This document shows, in pieces, positions 1 to 4,346 of a stretch of 5,622 nucleotides of DNA. Numbering within the stretch: the stretch's first letter is position 1; each line of letters starts with the position of its first letter. The notes under the pieces were generated by a model. It searched no databases, was not told the origin of the DNA, and worked only from the letters and a program-made list of their open reading frames with translations. Made by a program: the position numbers and the translations under genes. The stretch comes from UBA5359 sp028699365 [NCBI: bacterium] (GTDB lineage Bacteria; UBP13; UBA5359): contig JAQVUQ010000199.1 of NCBI GenBank assembly GCA_028699365.1, forward strand, positions 1-5,622, read 5' to 3'.

Positions 1-157
1 CTCTTTCGTCCAGCCTTTTCATAACTCCGCCGAAATTTATCGGCATATAGAAGAGACTGAATACCTTGCCCTTGATGAATTTCTTGCTTTTCCATTCAAT
101 AATCTTCCCATCCCATTGAGCCGGGTCAACTTCAGGACAACACGTTTCTTTATTCAT
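1..157 (-). CDS. GyrI-like small 'hydrolase' family protein, N-terminal part (runs off the left edge)
   Basis: The first 52 codons are present and the rest lies beyond the window edge. The protein begins MNKETCCPEVDPAQWDGK and continues with a K-F-I-K segment, an F-Y-M-P-I-N-F-G segment and V-M-K-R. From memory this matches the N-terminus of a family of about 140-150 residue proteins with an early Cys-Cys-Pro motif and a later C-x-x-C, usually annotated 'hydrolase' or GyrI-like small-molecule-binding domain. No substrate is established, and the C-terminal motifs cannot be checked here. The ATG at 157 is supported by an AAGGAGGA Shine-Dalgarno at 164-171, six bases upstream. It is the last gene of a minus-strand stretch whose upstream neighbours are degraded, so it may have its own promoter, but I see no clear one. 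Confidence 0.75.
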   Translation of the reverse strand, partial: MNKETCCPEVDPAQWDGKIIEWKSKKFIKGKVFSLFYMPINFGGVMKRLDER

Positions 158-209
158 CAACCGTCCTCCTTCTCAAATTCTGAAGTCAAGGGTTTCGTCT
201 CGTAGCCAG

Positions 210-425
210 CTACTTTAATTTCTTGTGATTTGCCTCGCTTTCAAGCTCTTTCAACAGCTCCAAAGCTCTCGCGATGGCGGGAGCAGTGCATAAAAGACGA
301 AGATAGTAATGCAGCCTCCATAGACTAACAGAGTCCGCTCCCAACGACTGTGACTGTTCATTGAAAGGGCTTTGGTCATAATATAGAACCGAAGAGCAAT
401 ACTTTTTGCAGCTGATAATGCTCAA
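210..425 (-). other. Doubtful 71-codon open frame, possibly gene debris
   Basis: This open frame begins at a TTG placed directly after a TGA and has no Shine-Dalgarno. Its C-terminal half (about residues 29-71) looks protein-like, with W-R-L-H-Y-Y-L-R-L-L followed by a charged helix rich in Leu, Glu and Lys, while the first 28 residues look like out-of-frame translation. It overlaps the broken nucleotidyltransferase frame (376-492) in another register. The simplest reading is the tail of an older gene, left after a deletion or frameshift, rather than a functional protein. I do not recognise the family. Confidence 0.2.
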
Positions 426-492
426 TCAACAAGCCCAGGCAACGGTCAGGATCGGCTTTTAACAGGTCGTGCCGGTTAGCTGCTACTCCCAT
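376..492 (-). pseudogene. Nucleotidyltransferase (MNT/Pol-beta superfamily) N-terminal remnant
   Basis: A 38-codon frame starts at ATG 492 with GGAG nine bases upstream. It ends in the stretch LLIEHYQLQKVLLFGS followed by Ile-Leu-stop. Hydrophobic residues leading into L-F-G-S are the hallmark first motif of minimal nucleotidyltransferases (MNT antitoxin-type proteins, usually about 100-150 residues). The metal-binding D-x-D that should follow within about 12 residues is absent because of the TGA at 376-378. The product could not be catalytic. MNT genes are normally paired with HEPN toxin genes; no intact HEPN partner is visible here. The presence of a start and Shine-Dalgarno with a missing body points to a deletion that removed most of the gene. 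Confidence is moderate because only one motif supports the family. Confidence 0.45.
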
Positions 493-710
493 AAAGTCAT
501 GCTCCGTTTAATGTGACTTAAGATTATTTACCGCTTGAGCCCGCTGGCTTCGCGCAAACGTCCGAAGCGTTCCAGCCTCCAGAGCAAGCGCCACGTGCCG
601 GCGGGTCTATAGATAATATGGCATAATTGCTACCTGGACGTCAAGATCATTCTTCACGTCGAAAAATTTGTTGACAACCGGCAACAAGCTTGATAAATTA
701 CGTTTAGCAT
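493..710. other. Gene-poor stretch with short broken minus-strand frames
   Basis: No intact gene is visible. On the minus strand, bases 508-732 read as one frame broken by a single TAG (607-609), giving two protein-like pieces. The upstream piece contains SSLLPVVNKFFD and the downstream piece contains RSQRAQAVNNLKSH. They could be the tail of a decayed gene immediately upstream of the nucleotidyltransferase remnant. I could not assign a family with any confidence. Confidence 0.25.
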
Positions 711-760
711 ACTCGCCAAGCCTCTGGTCTCAGACTAAGCTCAATTTGGCGAGTTTTTTT
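711..760 (+). terminator. Intrinsic-terminator-like hairpin with T-tract, directly upstream of the Abi gene
   Basis: ACTCGCCAA (711-719) pairs perfectly with TTGGCGAGT (746-754) and is followed by seven Ts (754-760). The 26-base interior can form a small extra stem around GGTCTCAGAC. The order stem then U-run is correct for rho-independent termination only on the plus strand. No plus-strand gene is visible upstream, and the TTG start of the Abi reading frame lies only 10 bases after the T-tract. It therefore fits an attenuator, or the 3' end of a short noncoding RNA made upstream of the Abi gene, better than an ordinary gene-end terminator. Confidence 0.6.
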
Positions 761-770
761 GGGATGTGCT

Positions 771-830
771 TTGAAATACAATAAAAGTGCTTTAACCTTT
801 GAAGAACAGGCCGATCTCCTGATAAGTAGA
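771..830 (+). pseudogene. Abi_2 family abortive infection protein, 5' fragment (interrupted by IS)
   Basis: Twenty codons read MKYNKSALTFEEQADLLISR, which is the characteristic start of Abi_2 (AbiD/AbiF-like) proteins, where 'LTFEEQ' and 'LL..RG' are conserved. The start is TTG at 771, chosen because family members begin M-K-(Y/F); an in-frame TTG at 759 is a less likely alternative. No good Shine-Dalgarno is visible. The frame is broken at 829 by the insertion sequence and continues into the fragment starting at 2484: the last codons before the IS (I-S-R) join G-L-L-I-E-D on the far side. Abi_2 proteins are HEPN-related phage-defence factors of roughly 300 residues; this copy cannot be made intact. 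Confidence 0.75.
823..828. repeat. Target site duplication of the IS, left copy
   Basis: TAAGTA here is repeated at 2478-2483. The match extends two more bases (GA) into 829-830 and 2484-2485, so the duplication could be called as 8 bp instead of 6. The 6 bp choice gives the better pairing of the IS ends. Keeping one copy restores the Abi reading frame. Confidence 0.7.
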
Positions 831-843
831 TTATGCTGAAAAA
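829..843 (+). repeat. IS left terminal inverted repeat
   Basis: GATTATGCTGAAAAA pairs with 2463-2477 with two mismatches (positions 2 and 5). The inner ten bases TGCTGAAAAA are identical in both ends. Confidence 0.65.
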
Positions 844-890
844 GTCCACCGGGCCAGGAGTATAGCCGGCACATAGTACTTTGACAACTC

Positions 891-908
891 GATAGATAGA
901 TAACGAAG
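891..908 (+). repeat. Subterminal inverted repeat, left copy
   Basis: CGATAGATAGATAACGAA matches the reverse complement of 2443-2460 (CGACAGATAGATAAGGAA) at 16 of 18 positions. It lies 47 bases inside the left terminal repeat, whereas the right copy is only two bases from its terminal repeat. It may be a transposase binding site. Confidence 0.5.
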
Positions 909-936
909 GATTATCCGGTATCCATTTTTCATCCTT

Positions 937-2280
937 TCAGAGCATAGCGGCTATCCTTATCAGGTTCATGACCATAATTCCATGTCCAACCCACCGTTTC
1001 ATGCCTTCGTGCTGGTGGTAAAGACTGCGCCTGAGTCCGAACCTTCGCTTTAGATAGCTGATGGTGGCTTCTCCACCGGCTCTGAAGCGCTGCAGCCGCT
1101 TGAACCAACTTTGTCTCTCATGCTGTTGCCGGGCTTTGCTCTTCTTACCCTTGCGGGGCAGACTGATCTTCTTTACTCCGGCTTCCTGCAGCATTCTTTC
1201 GTTGGCTACTGAACTGAAGCCTCTATCGGTAGCTACGCTGCTTGGCGCTTTACCGAAGATTTGTACATGTTTATCAAGAGCCGGCTTGAGTAGAGTATCA
1301 TCGTTGGGATTGCTGTCGTAGACTTCATAGCTGGTAACGATGCCTTTCTCGTTTTCTTGGATAAGCACCTTTTCTCCGAACTCCACCGGTTTACCGGTCT
1401 TGCCTTTGACTATGGGACGGGCATCTGTATCGTGAAGGCTGACTATACGGTTTTCAATATGGTAGTTGCCGGAGATCACCTGCTCTGTTTGATCGATGAT
1501 GGCCTTGGTCCTCTCTATCATTTTTCGGGCGTTATGGAATACGGGGGGTATAGTCTCGTTTGCTTTATGCCCGGTTGCATCGATTACCCTTTGAGCGGCA
1601 GAAGATACATCCTCAGCCAGTTTTTGCATCTGCTTTACGGCTGCCTTGACATCTTTAGCTCCACTCTTCAGGCGTTTCCTGCAGACTCTGGTGGCACCGA
1701 GCAGTATCTTTTTAGCCTTACGGGTGTGGTCGGTGAATCTCTCATCCTGAGCTGCACCGGCAGCTTTGATTCTCTTGATGCTGCGGGTGATGGCTTTAAT
1801 GCCATCATGAAGAAGGCTGATGTCGGTAGGATAATGGATGTCGGCTTCTACTACGGTGGTATCCACTCTCATCTTCCTGCCGGTGAGAACCTTCTTTTCT
1901 TTGGCTGCCAACAGAACCTTTTTGTTCAGTTCTTCAACGGTAGAGGAGCCGTATCTTTTATCCAGCTTGACCAAAGTGGTATGATGCGGCAGCTTCTCAA
2001 CGCGACAGAATATCCGCCATGTGATGCTGTCTTCTACCCGCTCTACCAATGCTCTGTAGCTTAAGCCGTAGGCATGCTTCAGAAACATCAGCCGGTGCAA
2101 GGTATCTACCGGAATAGTGGGACGTCCTATGCGAGTATTGAAGTTAGCGATATATGGTGCCATGAAGATGGGATCGTCCAGGATATCGCTGATCTTCTGC
2201 AGATCCTCAGGTAGTTCGGTAGCGTTCTCCGGTAGAAAAACGGCCCAAAGAGGAAGCTGATCATTGCGCAAAGTCAGCAT
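937..2280 (-). CDS. DDE transposase of the IS (DUF772 plus DDE_Tnp_1 type)
   Basis: The 447-residue protein catalyses cut-and-paste or related DDE transposition of the surrounding element. Residues about 48-95 (R-I-G-R-P, then L-H-R-L-M-F-L-K and Y-R-A-L-V-E) are the DUF772 N-terminal region. The catalytic triad is readable as D140 (in MRVDTTVVEADIHYPTD), D352 (in VATDRGF) and E404 (in GGEATISYLKRRFGLRRS), with a Lys/Ala-rich helical insertion at about 165-270 between the first two. I chose ATG 2280 because GGGAGG lies seven bases upstream (2288-2293) and family members start near MLTLRNDQ. An in-frame ATG at 2427 would add 49 residues, but it lacks a good Shine-Dalgarno and that extension looks noncoding. 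The frame is intact, with no stops or missing catalytic residue. Confidence 0.9.
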   Translation of the reverse strand: MLTLRNDQLPLWAVFLPENATELPEDLQKISDILDDPIFMAPYIANFNTRIGRPTIPVDTLHRLMFLKHAYGLSYRALVERVEDSITWRIFCRVEKLPHHTTLVKLDKRYGSSTVEELNKKVLLAAKEKKVLTGRKMRVDTTVVEADIHYPTDISLLHDGIKAITRSIKRIKAAGAAQDERFTDHTRKAKKILLGATRVCRKRLKSGAKDVKAAVKQMQKLAEDVSSAAQRVIDATGHKANETIPPVFHNARKMIERTKAIIDQTEQVISGNYHIENRIVSLHDTDARPIVKGKTGKPVEFGEKVLIQENEKGIVTSYEVYDSNPNDDTLLKPALDKHVQIFGKAPSSVATDRGFSSVANERMLQEAGVKKISLPRKGKKSKARQQHERQSWFKRLQRFRAGGEATISYLKRRFGLRRSLYHQHEGMKRWVGHGIMVMNLIRIAAML

Positions 2281-2333
2281 TTGACCACCTCCCGGAAGGA
2301 ATTGAGGTCTCTCTGTAGAGTTATTAATAGCAT
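2274..2333 (-). CDS. Putative 19-residue leader peptide coupled to the transposase
   Basis: A short frame encodes MLLITLQRDLNSFREVVKC. Its ATG is preceded by a perfect AGGAGG (2341-2346) at seven-base spacing, one of the best ribosome sites in the window. Its stop TGA (2274-2276) overlaps the transposase start in the arrangement ATGCTGA, and the transposase Shine-Dalgarno lies inside its last codons. This is the classic layout for translational coupling, so ribosomes finishing the leader could re-initiate on the transposase. It is out of frame with the transposase. The peptide itself matches nothing I know, and the arrangement could be coincidental. Confidence 0.45.
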   Translation of the reverse strand: MLLITLQRDLNSFREVVKC

Positions 2334-2367
2334 AGGGATTCCTCCTCTGGATCTTTGTTGTTTGCTT

Positions 2368-2397
2368 ACTATAAAGATTCCTTGAATTGGAGGTTAA
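2368..2397 (-). promoter_or_regulatory. Candidate promoter for the leader and transposase
   Basis: On the minus strand TTAACC (2392-2397) and TATAGT (2368-2373) are separated by 18 bases, resembling sigma-70 -35 and -10 boxes. The position places a transcript start about 28 bases before the leader ATG, inside the IS. The -35 is weak (4 of 6). Confidence 0.4.
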
Positions 2398-2442
2398 TCC
2401 CTTTAACTTTTTACTCGCTATGCTCATCTTTACTCGCTTTTT

Positions 2443-2460
2443 TTCCTTATCTATCTGTCG
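2443..2460 (-). repeat. Subterminal inverted repeat, right copy
   Basis: The reverse complement, CGACAGATAGATAAGGAA, matches 891-908 at 16 of 18 positions. Here it is nearly continuous with the right terminal repeat, so the right end carries a compact bipartite end and the left end a split one. Confidence 0.5.
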
Positions 2461-2462
2461 CG

Positions 2463-2477
2463 TTTTTCAGCAGAAAC
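2463..2477 (-). repeat. IS right terminal inverted repeat
   Basis: The reverse complement reads GTTTCTGCTGAAAAA and matches the left end (829-843) at 13 of 15 positions. Confidence 0.65.
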
Positions 2478-2483
2478 TAAGTA
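2478..2483. repeat. Target site duplication of the IS, right copy
   Basis: TAAGTA, the partner of 823-828, lies immediately outside the right terminal repeat; two further bases (GA) also match. Confidence 0.7.
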
Positions 2484-2722
2484 GAGGCTTGCTGATTGAG
2501 GACCGGGCCGAGTTGATAAGCAAACTACGGGCTGTGAGTTATTATCGTTTAAGGGCATACTGGTATCCTTTCAGACAAGCCGATGATACTTTGGAGAAAG
2601 GAACCTCGCTGGAGATTATCTGGCACAGGTATAGATTTGACAGGTATCTACGCTTGCTGATTATGGATGCGATCGAGCATGTGGAGGTGGCTAATGGAAT
2701 TCTCCTCCAAGATAAAGCTTAG
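2484..2722 (+). pseudogene. Abi_2 family abortive infection protein, central fragment (truncated at both ends)
   Basis: Seventy-eight codons from 2486 continue the Abi_2 protein started at 771. Diagnostic segments are AVSYYRLRAYWYPFRQ, then a W-x-x-Y-x-F-D-R-x-L-R-L-L pattern, then M-D-A-I-E-x-V-E-V-A. The frame then goes N-G-I-L-L-Q-D-K-A-stop, where family members continue for roughly another 150-200 residues. The 3' part is therefore also lost, with a probable deletion junction near 2695, abutting the end of the DUF433 gene on the other strand. Joined to the 5' piece only about 98 residues of the original protein survive. The open frame continues upstream into the IS end (to 2387), but that part is not Abi sequence. 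Confidence 0.8.
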
Positions 2723-2740
2723 CCATTTCACTGGGAATAA

Positions 2741-2977
2741 CTATTCTATCGCATATAAAGGTACTTTCCTCAGACAATCAGTAGTAAACGCAAAAACGGC
2801 TAATAACGATTCTGAAGAGAGGGTAGGGTAATTTTTCAGAATCTGTTGAATAGACCAGCCTTCGGCCAATAGTCCCATTATAAATTCAACAGATAAACGC
2901 GTACCTTTGACAACAGGTTTCCCTTTCAAGACACTGCTATCAGAATGGATATGTTTTTTCCAGTCAACGTTACTCAT
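2741..2977 (-). CDS. DUF433 domain protein, antitoxin-like
   Basis: This 78-residue protein matches the whole DUF433 domain (PF04255): KGKPVVKGTRLSVEF at about residues 18-32, then a helix-turn-helix-like region with L-L-A-E-G-W-S-I-x-x-I-L-x-N-Y-P-x-L at about 36-53 and the closing F-A-F-x-x-D-C-L. DUF433 proteins are commonly encoded beside PIN-like (DUF5615) toxins and are regarded as antitoxin or DNA-binding proteins; that role is family knowledge, not shown here. It follows the AbrB-type gene by 41 bases on the same strand, so the two are probably one operon. The Shine-Dalgarno is weak (GGTGG near the ATG). No PIN toxin gene follows; downstream lies the Abi_2 fragment on the opposite strand. 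Confidence 0.85.
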   Translation of the reverse strand: MSNVDWKKHIHSDSSVLKGKPVVKGTRLSVEFIMGLLAEGWSIQQILKNYPTLSSESLLAVFAFTTDCLRKVPLYAIE

Positions 2978-3018
2978 CCGGCCACCACTTATAACCCTCT
3001 ACCCGTCCTCGACCGGGC

Positions 3019-3225
3019 TTAATAAACCACTTCTTCACGATAACCGCTTATATCTATCCCCTGCACAAATCCTTTCATACTTTCAAGAGAGCATTCCGGC
3101 ACAAGAATAATTGTCTCGTCCTTTGCTCTGATCCGCAGCTTCTGGCCGTTCTTAATATTCAGCCTTCTGCGTATCTCACTGGGGATTACAACTTGATACT
3201 TTGATGATACTGTTACTTGATCCAC
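3019..3225 (-). CDS. AbrB/MazE/SpoVT-type DNA-binding antitoxin (VapB-like)
   Basis: The 68-residue protein carries an N-terminal swapped-hairpin AbrB domain (VTVSSKYQVVIPSEIRRRL at residues 4-22, then N-G-Q-K-L-R-I-R) and a short C-terminal tail (residues 46-68, with G-F-V-Q-G-I-D-I-S-G-Y-R-E-E) of the kind that docks onto a VapC/PIN toxin. It would bind its own operator as a dimer. I chose GTG 3225 because AGGAG lies eight bases upstream (3234-3238), the domain starts immediately, and a good promoter covers the upstream in-frame ATG at 3279. A start there would add 18 non-domain residues. It is the first gene of an operon with the DUF433 gene. The expected VapC gene is missing. Confidence 0.85.
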   Translation of the reverse strand: MDQVTVSSKYQVVIPSEIRRRLNIKNGQKLRIRAKDETIILVPECSLESMKGFVQGIDISGYREEVVY

Positions 3226-3268
3226 CGCTTCTACTCCTGCACTACGCAAATTATATTGATAAATTAAT

Positions 3269-3295
3269 AGTATATCCATTTCTGTGCACCGTCAA
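3269..3295 (-). promoter_or_regulatory. Promoter of the AbrB-DUF433 operon
   Basis: On the minus strand TTGACG (3290-3295) is followed by TATACT (3269-3274) at 15 bases, or by the overlapping TACTAT (3267-3272) at the ideal 17. Transcription would start near 3260, about 35 bases before the GTG start. This excludes the upstream ATG at 3279 as the main start. AT-rich sequence just downstream could hold an operator for AbrB autoregulation. Confidence 0.6.
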
Positions 3296-3306
3296 TTCTC
3301 AGGTCG

Positions 3307-3497
3307 ATGGCCTAATCTCCGTCGGAATGCTAAAATAAAGTATGGAGAAAAAAGCTGTGATACTGCTCTGGATAGTTACGGCTTGCGCGCTGGCTTTGTG
3401 TGCCGGGGTTTTTCTGCGTATCAATACTCCATCGCTGGAAACCCGCATTATAAGGGCTGGATTAACAGGCATCACCCGGGCTGAGATCTATACTTAT
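3307..3497 (+). repeat. Direct repeat copy 1 (leader plus first 52 codons of the 3342 gene)
   Basis: This 191 bp segment matches 4829-5019 without gaps, with about 17 mismatches by eye (roughly 91% identity). It includes 35 bases before the ATG and the membrane-anchor coding part. The two copies diverge abruptly on both sides. Confidence 0.9.
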
Positions 3498-3806
3498 TCT
3501 ATGTATCCGCCTCCACCGTCGCCGCTGATACTGCATGACGGCGCTGCTCAGGAGGTTGCTTCTGCTCTGGTGCTGAAAAAAGCAAGCAAGTGTGGCGACT
3601 CCTGTGGCTGTGATCCTACTCACGGGCTCAAGTTCTACAAGGATGGTAGAGTCGTTGCCAGCTTTGGCTTAAGGCATGGAACTAAGCTTTACTCCGATGA
3701 CAAGCTCTGGCAGGGCGATTTGGCCTTGTCCAAACACTCTCAGCAGTATTTGTGGGCATTGCTGGAACGGCAGATAAGCTCTGAAGAGATTGATAGTAAT
3801 AATTAG
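3342..3806 (+). CDS. Membrane-anchored or exported protein of unknown function with a Cys/His domain
   Basis: The 154-residue protein has a short basic N-terminus (MEKK) and one hydrophobic segment (about 5-25), a signal anchor or signal peptide. V-T-A-C at 12-15 also fits a lipobox, though the hydrophobic stretch before it is short. The remainder is predicted outside the membrane: a Pro-rich segment (55-61), then KCGDSCGCD (Cys84, Cys88, Cys90), H95, a K-F-Y-K-D-G-R-V-V-A-S-F strand pair, H112 and a W-x-G-D motif at 123-126. The pattern of a beta-rich domain ending in H-G, W-x-G-D and an L-W-A-L-L-E helix resembles uncharacterised small exported proteins, but I cannot name a family. No Shine-Dalgarno precedes the ATG; TAAAAT (3330-3335) lies six bases upstream, which suggests a leaderless transcript. 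Its first 52 codons are duplicated at 4864. Confidence 0.75.
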   Translation: MEKKAVILLWIVTACALALCAGVFLRINTPSLETRIIRAGLTGITRAEIYTYSMYPPPPSPLILHDGAAQEVASALVLKKASKCGDSCGCDPTHGLKFYKDGRVVASFGLRHGTKLYSDDKLWQGDLALSKHSQQYLWALLERQISSEEIDSNN

Positions 3807-3847
3807 CGGTTATTCTGGACAATCATCAAGGAGGAACGCAGAGTAGC

Positions 3848-3925
3848 ATGCTGTTTCGATCCTATGATATCAGATGCTCAGATACGGGCAGATTACGGGT
3901 GCCGCGTGAGATTATCCGCACATAG
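3848..3925 (+). pseudogene. 5' piece of a probable frameshifted gene
   Basis: ATG 3848 follows an AGGAGG (3829-3834) by 13 bases, a long spacing. The 25 codons include S-Y-D-I-R-C-S-D-T-G-R-L-R-V-P-R-E-I-I before a TAG. The frame one base back reads P-H-I-E-Y-M-I-S-K-G directly across the stop and into the open frame at 3931. One missing C near 3916 would join both parts into one protein of about 117 residues. No family is recognised. Confidence 0.35.
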
Positions 3926-3930
3926 AATAT

Positions 3931-4197
3931 ATGATTTCAAAGGGACAATTTGATCAGTGGCAGATAAGAGTGAGCCCGGTTCCCAGCGGCAAGGTTGCAC
4001 TGATACGACGATGCATCATTGCTTTAGGACTACCGCGGATCAGAGAATGGCTAAAAGAAACACGTGTGCTTGAGGCTTGTCAGGGCCGGGGACACTGTCG
4101 GTTGCTATATGATGAGAGCAACGATCGGCTTCTGTTACAAAGTAGCTTGAACAATTTCGATAAAATGACCGAGGCGGAATTATCGTGCGCTCAATAG
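3931..4197 (+). CDS. Hypothetical protein, possibly the 3' part of a frameshifted gene
   Basis: Eighty-eight codons from ATG 3931 to TAG. The sequence looks protein-like: F-D-Q-W-Q-I-R-V-S-P-V-P-S-G (about 7-20), a helix IRRCIIALGLPRIREWLKE (25-43), then Cys/Gly/His-containing G-R-G-H-C-R-L-L-Y-D-E and a polar tail. There is no Shine-Dalgarno before the ATG and the open frame extends seven codons further upstream (3910) without a better start. That supports it being the body of a gene whose real start is at 3848 in another frame. It has no signal peptide or membrane segment, so a cytoplasmic protein is expected. I do not recognise it. The 149 bases after it hold only a 7 bp inverted repeat (4287-4293 with 4313-4319) and no clear terminator. 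Confidence 0.5.
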   Translation: MISKGQFDQWQIRVSPVPSGKVALIRRCIIALGLPRIREWLKETRVLEACQGRGHCRLLYDESNDRLLLQSSLNNFDKMTEAELSCAQ

Positions 4198-4346
4198 GAT
4201 TCTGGGGTCAATGGAGCCTTTTATCACGTTATATCAAGAGTCATTGAGTGCAGGAATATCTTATCTGACGACAGGGACCGGCATACCTTTCCATCCTGTC
4301 TATCCTGTGTAGTGGAAAGATATGAAGCCATAATCCACAGCTACTA

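Larger units (their letters stand above)
829..2477 (-). mobile_element. Complete insertion sequence, IS1182/ISNCY (ISDol1-like) type
   Basis: This is a 1649 bp element carrying one DDE transposase on the minus strand. The left end GATTATGCTGAAAAA (829-843) and the reverse complement of the right end, GTTTCTGCTGAAAAA (2463-2477), match at 13 of 15 positions. A TAAGTA duplication lies outside both ends, and the flanks join in frame into an Abi_2 gene, which fixes the boundaries independently. The length, single large ORF and transposase architecture fit IS1182-like or ISDol1-like elements; a 6-8 bp duplication fits the latter group as I recall it. Family naming is from memory. The transposase frame is open and the ends are intact, so the element may still be active. 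Confidence 0.8.

Noticed and set aside
607-732. Slight resemblance of the SSLLPVVNKFFD peptide to the C-terminus of glycyl-tRNA synthetase beta subunit
   Set aside because: The match is only to a short hydrophobic pattern, without the following conserved residues, and the frame has stops on both sides.
1357-2064. Long plus-strand open frame (235 codons)
   Set aside because: It lies wholly antisense to the conserved transposase, whose DDE residues are in the minus frame; low-complexity shadow translation with no ribosome site.
2401-2427. ATG 2427 as the transposase start
   Set aside because: The extra 49 residues do not resemble the family N-terminus, the ribosome site is poor, and the likely promoter (2368-2397) lies downstream of this ATG.
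4288-4308. Short tandem CATCCTGTC/TATCCTGTG as a CRISPR or repeat array
   Set aside because: There are only two adjacent imperfect units and no spacers.
4287-4319. Inverted repeat CTTTCCA...TGGAAAG as a terminator between convergent genes
   Set aside because: The 7 bp stem has a 19-base loop and no T-tract on either strand.
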